In this document: positions 63,989 to 64,000 of the stretch, one piece after another
How positions within the stretch are numbered: the stretch's first letter is position 1
How the letters are laid out: each line of letters starts with the position of its first letter
Source of the DNA: Vogesella margarita
Lineage (GTDB): Bacteria > Pseudomonadota > Gammaproteobacteria > Burkholderiales > Chromobacteriaceae
Assembly (NCBI RefSeq): GCF_028548475.1
Contig: NZ_JAQQLE010000001.1
Span: 62,001-126,000, forward strand
DNA length: 64,000 bases
Direction: 5' to 3'
Notes under the pieces: generated by a model
Told to the model about the DNA's origin: nothing
Databases searched by the model: none
What the model saw: the letters and a program-made list of their open reading frames with translations, nothing else
Made by a program: the position numbers and the translations under genes

Positions 63989-64000
63989 AGAGGTGCGCGG

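Overview
This 64 kb window is GC-rich chromosomal DNA from a motile, aerobic Gram-negative bacterium. Gene content and order point to a betaproteobacterium of the order Neisseriales, most likely the Chromobacterium/Vogesella/Aquitalea group: tpiA-secG-tRNA-Leu, smc-zipA-ligA, a Neisseriales-length LigA, and a full flagellar filament cluster. The assignment is inferred from protein sequence and order, not from a database search. There are about 57 protein genes and one tRNA. I see no insertion sequence, prophage, rRNA or CRISPR array.

Layout. 1-735: AT-rich end of a surface-polysaccharide cluster (a partial gene and a hexapeptide acyltransferase), changing abruptly to GC-rich DNA at a family 9 glycosyltransferase. 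1.9-8.1 kb (minus): a TetR-regulated tripartite RND efflux operon. 8.4-9.8 kb: argB and a CBS-domain protein. 9.9-15.1 kb: a glutarate/lysine catabolic block (IclR regulator, glutaryl-CoA dehydrogenase, family III CoA-transferase, ETF:quinone oxidoreductase). 15.2-19.1 kb: yciH, small unknown proteins, rbgA, ruvX, yqgE. 19.3-27.3 kb: smc, a TonB-like gene, zipA, ligA. 27.4-29.7 kb: galU and purine salvage (hpt, methylthioinosine phosphorylase). 29.8-39.0 kb: flagellar filament block (fliB, fliC, flaG, fliD, fliS, fliT, a DUF2802 protein, a FliK-like protein, a FlhB-C-terminal-like protein). 39-43.6 kb: a beta-hydroxyacid dehydrogenase, yicC, a Ser/Thr kinase-PP2C phosphatase pair, rph. 43.7-46.0 kb: a small basic exported protein and a two-component system. 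46.3-49.7 kb: dusA, rdgB-hemW-ridA. 49.9-57 kb: a zinc-ribbon membrane protein, sstT, a PhzF-like protein, a phosphoesterase, a DUF2147 protein, recG. 57.1-62.6 kb (minus): phosphate uptake, pstSCAB then pit. 62.7-64 kb: tpiA, secG, tRNA-Leu(GAG), terminators.

The most striking signal is not a gene. A 12-bp sequence, GCGGCCAACCTT (extended consensus TTGCGGCCAACCTTG), occurs 24 times exactly in 64 kb on both strands, with about a dozen more one-mismatch copies. It lies in several reading frames of unrelated genes, often using codons unusual for this genome, and forms back-to-back inverted pairs at gene ends that look like terminators. This is how the DNA uptake sequences of Neisseria and Pasteurellaceae behave, but the sequence matches neither known word. 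I propose it is a DNA-uptake-type word of this lineage. It is absent as an exact match from a 13 kb stretch that contains the lower-GC flagellar block.
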